Position numbers and translations under genes: made by a program | The notes under the pieces: model-generated | Seen by the model: the letters and a program-made list of their open reading frames with translations, nothing else | The model's database searches: none | Told to the model about the DNA's origin: nothing | In this document: piece after piece, positions 6,606-9,243 of the stretch | Numbering within the stretch: position 1 is the first letter of the stretch | Layout: the number at the start of each line of letters is the position of its first letter | From: CAYQSU01 sp964420325 | GTDB lineage: Bacteria; Pseudomonadota; Alphaproteobacteria; Rhodospirillales; Defluviicoccaceae | Direction: 5' to 3' | DNA length: 9,243 bases | Assembly: GCA_964420325.1 (NCBI GenBank) | Contig: CAYQSU010000089.1 | Coordinates: forward strand, 1-9,243

Positions 6606-7670
6606 TCACGGGAACAGCGGCTGCTGCTCGAGGCCGGCGGTCTCCTTGAGGCCGCAGATCACGTTCATGTTCTGGACCGCCTGACCCGAGGCGCCCTTGA
6701 CCAGGTTGTCGATCACCGCCAGCACGATCGCCCGGCCGGGCCGGCGGTCGGCGAAGACGCCGATCAGGCACCGGTTGGAGCCGCGGACGTGGCGGGTCGC
6801 CGGCACCTCGCCCTCGGCGAGGATGCGGACGAACGGCTCCCCGGCGTAGCGGTCCTCGAGGCAGCGCCGGGCGTCGGCGGCCTCCGCGCCGCCGGCGAGC
6901 CGCACGTAGATGGTGGCGAGGATGCCGCGGTTCATCGGCATCAGGTGCGGCGTGAAGGTGACGGTGACCGCCCGCCCCGCCGCCTGCGACAGGCCCTGCT
7001 CGATCTCCGGGGCGTGACGGTGGGAGGCGACGCCGTAGGCGTGCACGCCCTCCGCCACCTCGGCGTGCAGCGAGCCCTCCTTGAGACCGCGGCCGGCGCC
7101 GCTCACCCCCGACTTGGCGTCGATGATGATGTCGTCGGCGACGATCACGCCGGCCTCGACCAGCGGCACCAGCGGCAGCTGCGCCGAGGTCGGGTAGCAG
7201 CCGGGGTTGGCGACCAGGCGGGCGCCGGCGATGCGGTCGCGGGCGAGTTCGGTGAGGCCGTAGACCGCCTGCCGCTGCAGCTCCGGCGCCCGATGCGCCT
7301 GGCCGTACCAACGGGCGTAGACGTCCGGGTCCTCCAGGCGGAAGTCGGCGGAGAGATCGATGATCTTGAGATGGTGCGGAAGGGCGGCGACCACCTCCTG
7401 GGTGGTGCCGTGCGGCAGACCGCAGAAGACGACGTCGACGCCCTCCCAGTCGACGGCCTCGAGCGGGGCGAGCCGCGGCAGGGCGCAATCGGCGGCGGCG
7501 GCGGCGAGGTGGGGGAACACCGCGCCCAGCCCCTGCCCCGCCTTGCGGTCGGCGGTCAGCGCTGCGATCTCGACCACCGGATGGCCGACCAGGAGACGCA
7601 CCAGCTCGGCCCCGGTGTAGCCGCTGGCGCCGACCACCGCCGCCCGGATTCGATTGGTCACTCCGTCCAT
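6606..7670 (-). CDS. argC: N-acetyl-gamma-glutamyl-phosphate reductase
   Basis: A 354-residue cytosolic enzyme that reduces N-acetyl-glutamyl-5-phosphate to the semialdehyde with NADPH, the third step of arginine biosynthesis. The Rossmann motif is GASGYTG (14-20). The catalytic Cys158 sits in NPGCYPT (155-161), the active-site His segment is SHRHAPEI (216-223), and TPHLMPMNRGI (240-250) and NLVKGASGQAVQN (322-334) are typical of the long single-domain ArgC form. The length is normal and nothing is missing. The ATG at 7668-7670 has GAGGA about nine bases upstream; a GTG three codons in is an alternative. It lies 79 bases after rpsI with no T-rich terminator between, so read-through from the ribosomal genes is likely. 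The rplM-rpsI-argC order recurs in alphaproteobacteria. Its stop is 16 bases from the stop of the convergent lipoprotein gene. Confidence 0.95.
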   Translation of the reverse strand: MDGVTNRIRAAVVGASGYTGAELVRLLVGHPVVEIAALTADRKAGQGLGAVFPHLAAAAADCALPRLAPLEAVDWEGVDVVFCGLPHGTTQEVVAALPHHLKIIDLSADFRLEDPDVYARWYGQAHRAPELQRQAVYGLTELARDRIAGARLVANPGCYPTSAQLPLVPLVEAGVIVADDIIIDAKSGVSGAGRGLKEGSLHAEVAEGVHAYGVASHRHAPEIEQGLSQAAGRAVTVTFTPHLMPMNRGILATIYVRLAGGAEAADARRCLEDRYAGEPFVRILAEGEVPATRHVRGSNRCLIGVFADRRPGRAIVLAVIDNLVKGASGQAVQNMNVICGLKETAGLEQQPLFP

Positions 7671-7749
7671 CCCCGAGGGTCCTCGCGCATCGGCTCGACC
7701 GGCCCGTCACCGCCCGCCCGGAAGGACGGCGGCCCGGGCCTTCGCAGGG

Positions 7750-8247
7750 TCAGCGCTTGGAGAACTGGAAGCTCCGGCGCGCCTTCGGCTTGCCGTACTT
7801 CTTGCGCTCGACGACGCGGGCGTCGCGGGTGATGAAGCCGCCCTTCTTCAGGGCCAGGCGCAGCGCCGGCTCGTACAGGGTCAGCGCCTTCGAGATGCCG
7901 TGGCGCACCGCGCCGGCCTGGCCGGAGAGGCCGCCGCCGGCGACCGTCGAGACGACGTCGAACTGGCGCTCGCGATCGGTCGCGGCGAACGGCTGGTTGA
8001 TGATCATGCGCAGCGTCGGCCGGGCGAAATAGACGTCGATGGCCTTGCCGTTGACGGTGACGCGGCCGCTGCCGCGCTTGACCCACACCCGGGCGACGGC
8101 GTCCTTGCGCTTGCCGGTGGCATACGCGCGACCCTGCGCATCGACCTGCGGCTCGGGCAGCCCCTCCTGCAGGGCGTCGACGCCGCCCGCCTTGCCGCCG
8201 ATGCCGATCTTCTTCAGGTCCTCGAGGCTTCCGGTTTCTTCGGCCAT
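7750..8247 (-). CDS. rpsI: 30S ribosomal protein S9
   Basis: A 165-residue component of the small ribosomal subunit head. Residues 41-165 are the conserved S9 fold: YATGKRKDAVARVW (42-55), the family signature GGGLSGQAGAVRHGISKAL (104-122), and the basic C-terminal tail ending SFQFSKR, which reaches toward the P-site tRNA. The first 40 or so residues (MAEETGSLEDLKKIGIGG onward) are the acidic extension seen in alphaproteobacterial S9, which explains why it is longer than the ~130-residue E. coli protein. The ATG at 8245-8247 has GGAAGAG just upstream. It begins 8 bases after the rplM stop, so the two are translationally close partners, as in most bacteria. Any autoregulation cannot be read from the sequence. 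Confidence 0.97.
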   Translation of the reverse strand: MAEETGSLEDLKKIGIGGKAGGVDALQEGLPEPQVDAQGRAYATGKRKDAVARVWVKRGSGRVTVNGKAIDVYFARPTLRMIINQPFAATDRERQFDVVSTVAGGGLSGQAGAVRHGISKALTLYEPALRLALKKGGFITRDARVVERKKYGKPKARRSFQFSKR

Positions 8248-8255
8248 CTCTTCCG

Positions 8256-8714
8256 CTATCGCTTGTTCTTGGGGTTGAGGGCGGCGACGTCGAGCGGCTC
8301 CGGCCGTTGCGCGGCATGGGGGTGGTCAAGGCCGCCGTAGACCTTGAGCTTGCGCATCTGCTGGCGGCCGAGCGACGTCCGCGGCACCATGCGCTCGACC
8401 GCCTTGACGATCGCCCGCTCGGGATGGGCGCCGCCCAGGATCTGACCCATGGTGCGCTCTTTGATGCCGCCTGGATGGCCGGTGTGCCAGAAGAAGCGCT
8501 TCTGCTCGAGCTTGCGGCCGGTGAGCTTGACCTTCTCGGCGTTGACGACGACGACGTGGTCGCCGCAGTCGAGGTGCGGGGTGTACAGGCTCTTGTGCTT
8601 GCCGCGCAGGCGCGTCGCGACGATGCTGGCGAGGCGGCCGAGCACCACGCCCTCGGCGTCGATCAGGACCCACCTGCGCTCGATGTCGCTCGGCTTGGCC
8701 GAATACGTTGCCAT
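8256..8714 (-). CDS. rplM: 50S ribosomal protein L13
   Basis: A 152-residue early-assembly protein of the large ribosomal subunit. Conserved segments are SAKPSDIERRWVLIDAEG (5-22), VLGRLAS (24-30), LRGKHK (36-41), CGDHVVVVNAEKV (50-62) and the L13 signature MVPRTSLGRQQMRKLKVYGG, followed by a typical alphaproteobacterial C-terminus. The ATG at 8712-8714 is preferred over the ATG immediately before it (8717) because of spacing to the weak AAGTGG ribosome site and because family members start MxTYSAKP. A GTG further up (8753) would add a non-conserved Ser/Arg-rich stretch. It is the first gene of the rplM-rpsI-argC cluster. Its promoter is at 8791-8818, and a perfect inverted repeat lies in its leader. 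Confidence 0.97.
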   Translation of the reverse strand: MATYSAKPSDIERRWVLIDAEGVVLGRLASIVATRLRGKHKSLYTPHLDCGDHVVVVNAEKVKLTGRKLEQKRFFWHTGHPGGIKERTMGQILGGAHPERAIVKAVERMVPRTSLGRQQMRKLKVYGGLDHPHAAQRPEPLDVAALNPKNKR

Positions 8715-8755
8715 CATGCGTCCACTTCGTTGCGAAACCTGTCGGGAGAACACAC

Positions 8756-8772
8756 GTGAGCGCTGCGCTCAC
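8756..8772. repeat. Perfect 17-base inverted repeat in the rplM leader
   Basis: The arms GTGAGCGC (8756-8763) and GCGCTCAC (8765-8772) flank one base at 8764. The element lies between the predicted rplM promoter and start codon, roughly 12-28 bases into the transcript. As RNA it would form a six-base-pair stem with a five-base loop; as DNA it has the form of a dimer operator. No T run follows, so it is not a standard terminator. Confidence 0.6.
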
Positions 8773-8790
8773 CGGGCTCGCGGGCGGCGG

Positions 8791-8818
8791 AGTATGCCAC
8801 AGGCAGACGCCAAGTCAA
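8791..8818 (-). promoter_or_regulatory. Probable sigma70-type promoter of rplM-rpsI-argC
   Basis: On the minus strand, TTGACT (8813-8818, 5 of 6) and CATACT (8791-8796, 4 of 6) are 16 bases apart, and TGG just before the -10 gives an extended -10 character. The start point would be near 8784, leaving a leader of about 70 bases. The position, directly upstream of a highly expressed ribosomal gene pair, supports the call. Confidence 0.6.
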
Positions 8819-8889
8819 CACGCCCGAAGCGCCCGCGCTTGCCGGCGCCCCGCGGCGGCGCACTGCCCGCACCACCGCGAGCACCCGAA

Positions 8890-8907
8890 AAGGAGGAACG
8901 CCCCCTT
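8890..8907 (-). terminator. Hairpin with short T run, weak intrinsic-terminator candidate on the minus strand
   Basis: Read on the minus strand, AAGGGGG-CGTT-CCTCCTT forms a seven-base-pair stem with one G-U pair and a four-base loop. A TTTT run (complement of 8888-8891) overlaps the end of the stem. It would stop a transcript approaching rplM from the right. The T run is short, and no upstream minus-strand gene is visible to terminate. Confidence 0.3.
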
Positions 8908-8914
8908 GTCTTGC
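8891..8914. repeat. Diverged direct repeat, copy 1
   Basis: This 24-base segment starts AGGAGGAACGCCC and ends CTTGC. It matches the segment at 9025-9048 at 19 of 24 positions in the same orientation. Both copies can fold into a small GGAGG/CCTCC-type hairpin, and both expose an anti-Shine-Dalgarno-like CCTCC on the minus strand. Confidence 0.5.
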
Positions 8915-8919
8915 TGACC

Positions 8920-8955
8920 CCTCTCTCTTCGCGGCCGAAGCCGTGAGCAGAGAGG
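8920..8955. repeat. Nested inverted repeat
   Basis: The outer arms CCTCTCT (8920-8926) and AGAGAGG (8949-8955) are perfect. Inside them CTTCG (8927-8931) and CGAAG (8936-8940) form a second perfect stem around CGGC, leaving an eight-base bulge at 8941-8948. No T run follows on either strand. Function unknown. Confidence 0.5.
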
Positions 8956-9024
8956 CCGGCGGGGGCATGGCGGGGCGCACCCGGCGTGACGGCCTGCCAA
9001 TCCAACGCCCTCGGCCACGTCGAG

Positions 9025-9048
9025 AGGAGGAATGCCCTCCCTTCTTGC
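9025..9048. repeat. Diverged direct repeat, copy 2
   Basis: This copy starts AGGAGGAATGCCC and ends CTTGC, and partners the segment at 8891-8914 with 134 bases between starts. Here GGAGG (9026-9030) and CCTCC (9036-9040) are perfectly complementary around a five-base loop. The AGGAGG lies only one base from an ATG, too close to be a working ribosome site. Confidence 0.5.
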
Positions 9049-9101
9049 GCGGGAGGCGCGCCGGTCCCGGCGTCGCCCGCCCCTCCAGCCCAGGCCCCCA
9101 C

Positions 9102-9136
9102 GCGTCATCACCGGGCCCAGCCCCGGTGATCCACGC
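9102..9136. repeat. REP-like palindromic intergenic element
   Basis: ATCACCGGG (9107-9115) and CCCGGTGAT (9122-9130) are a perfect nine-base inverted repeat around a six-base loop. A further GCGT/ACGC pairing (9102-9105 with 9133-9136) lies outside a 1x2 mismatch. The form GTCATCACCGGG...CCCGGTGATCCACG resembles palindromic repeats scattered through intergenic regions of many alphaproteobacterial genomes. No T run follows, so factor-independent termination is unlikely, although the RNA hairpin would be very stable. Copy number in this genome cannot be judged from one window. Confidence 0.6.
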
Positions 9137-9179
9137 CTTCGCCGCGGTGCCGGGACGCGGTCGCTGCAGGGCCGTGGTC

Positions 9180-9207
9180 TTGACATTGCCTTGTCTAAGC
9201 GTATATT
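9180..9207 (+). promoter_or_regulatory. Strong sigma70-type promoter reading out of the window
   Basis: A perfect TTGACA (9180-9185) and TATATT (9202-9207, 5 of 6) are separated by 16 bases. Transcription would start near 9214 and head right, so the gene served is beyond the window. It is the best promoter in the window and lies in an AT-richer patch. It is divergent from rplM. Confidence 0.6.
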
Positions 9208-9217
9208 CCCAGACAAG
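9190..9217. promoter_or_regulatory. Candidate operator: inverted repeat centred on the -10 box
   Basis: CTTGTCT (9190-9196) and AGACAAG (9211-9217) are perfect seven-base arms separated by 14 bases, centred at 9203.5, inside the -10 hexamer. The right arm is itself part of a shorter palindrome, AGACAAGTCT (9211-9220). The geometry fits a dimeric repressor occluding the promoter. The regulator is unknown, and I do not recognise the motif. Confidence 0.5.
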
Positions 9218-9243
9218 TCTGTGGTCCTGCGGACGGATGGGCC

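Larger units (their letters stand above)
8819..9179. other. Gene-free intergenic region with repeats and hairpins
   Basis: About 360 bases between the rplM promoter and a divergent promoter at the right edge. Open frames exist on both strands but are Arg/Pro/Gly-rich, match no family I know and run through the promoters and hairpins, so I do not call them. The region holds a diverged direct repeat (8891-8914 and 9025-9048), a nested hairpin (8920-8955) and a REP-like palindrome (9102-9136). It looks like an assembly of repetitive intergenic elements rather than a decayed gene. Confidence 0.6.

Noticed and set aside
6322..7710. A 462-codon minus-strand frame overlapping argC in another phase
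   Set aside because: argC itself is complete with all catalytic motifs. This frame is Arg/Pro/Gly-rich and runs on through the opposite-strand lipoprotein gene.
7671..7749. Terminator between rpsI and argC
   Set aside because: The GC-rich stretch has only short, imperfect stems and no T run, so read-through is more likely.
8769..9216. Two overlapping minus-strand ORFs (110 and 133 codons) upstream of rplM
   Set aside because: They cross the rplM promoter, the hairpins and the REP-like palindrome, have no recognisable domain and are Arg/Gly/Pro-rich. They probably derive from intergenic repeats.
9034..9243. An open plus-strand frame from the ATG at 9034 running off the right edge, preceded by AGGAGG
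   Set aside because: The AGGAGG is only one base from the ATG, the frame runs through the strong promoter and its inverted repeat, and third-position composition is mixed.
9208..9243. Possible start of a SAM-II-type riboswitch downstream of the right-edge promoter
   Set aside because: A GTGGT stretch recalls the first SAM-II stem, but the conserved bases that should follow are missing and the window ends before a fold could be tested.

Overview
This is about 9.2 kb of GC-rich DNA from an alphaproteobacterium, probably Rhodospirillales or a related order; I cannot name a genus. The call rests on protein character and gene order: a cysG - DUF2849 - cysI siroheme/sulfite-reduction operon, the rplM-rpsI-argC order, a 662-residue ParE, and a palindromic intergenic repeat of a kind common in alphaproteobacteria. 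Nearly all of the window is conserved housekeeping sequence. I see no phage, transposase, CRISPR array, tRNA, rRNA or defence genes.

Layout. Positions 1-2319 (minus strand) hold a sulfur-assimilation operon read right to left: cysG, a small DUF2849 protein, and the first 199 codons of cysI, which runs off the left edge. Its promoter lies in a short AT-rich island (about 2381-2442) that carries overlapping -10 boxes on both strands and a near-palindrome. A VUT/YhhQ-type queuosine-precursor transporter (plus) reads away from that island and ends in a 23-base tail-to-tail overlap with a two-CBS-domain protein (minus). A 139-base divergent region separates the CBS gene from a probable 59-residue membrane peptide (plus). 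Then come parE (topoisomerase IV subunit B, plus) and an unrecognised predicted lipoprotein (plus).

The right third is the minus-strand cluster rplM - rpsI - argC (ribosomal proteins L13 and S9, then an arginine-biosynthesis enzyme). It faces the lipoprotein gene tail to tail with only 16 bases between stop codons. Upstream of rplM are a recognisable sigma70-type promoter and a perfect 17-base inverted repeat in the leader. The last ~420 bases hold no credible gene. They contain a diverged direct repeat, nested hairpins, a REP-like palindrome, and near the right edge a strong plus-strand promoter whose -10 box is centred inside a perfect inverted repeat. That promoter serves a gene beyond the window.

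How the genes work together. CysG makes siroheme, the cofactor CysI needs, so that operon is one functional unit. L13 and S9 are assembled into the ribosome, and argC follows them by conserved synteny rather than an obvious functional link. I found no convincing new biological system. The points most worth checking are the intergenic control elements and the two uncharacterised small proteins.
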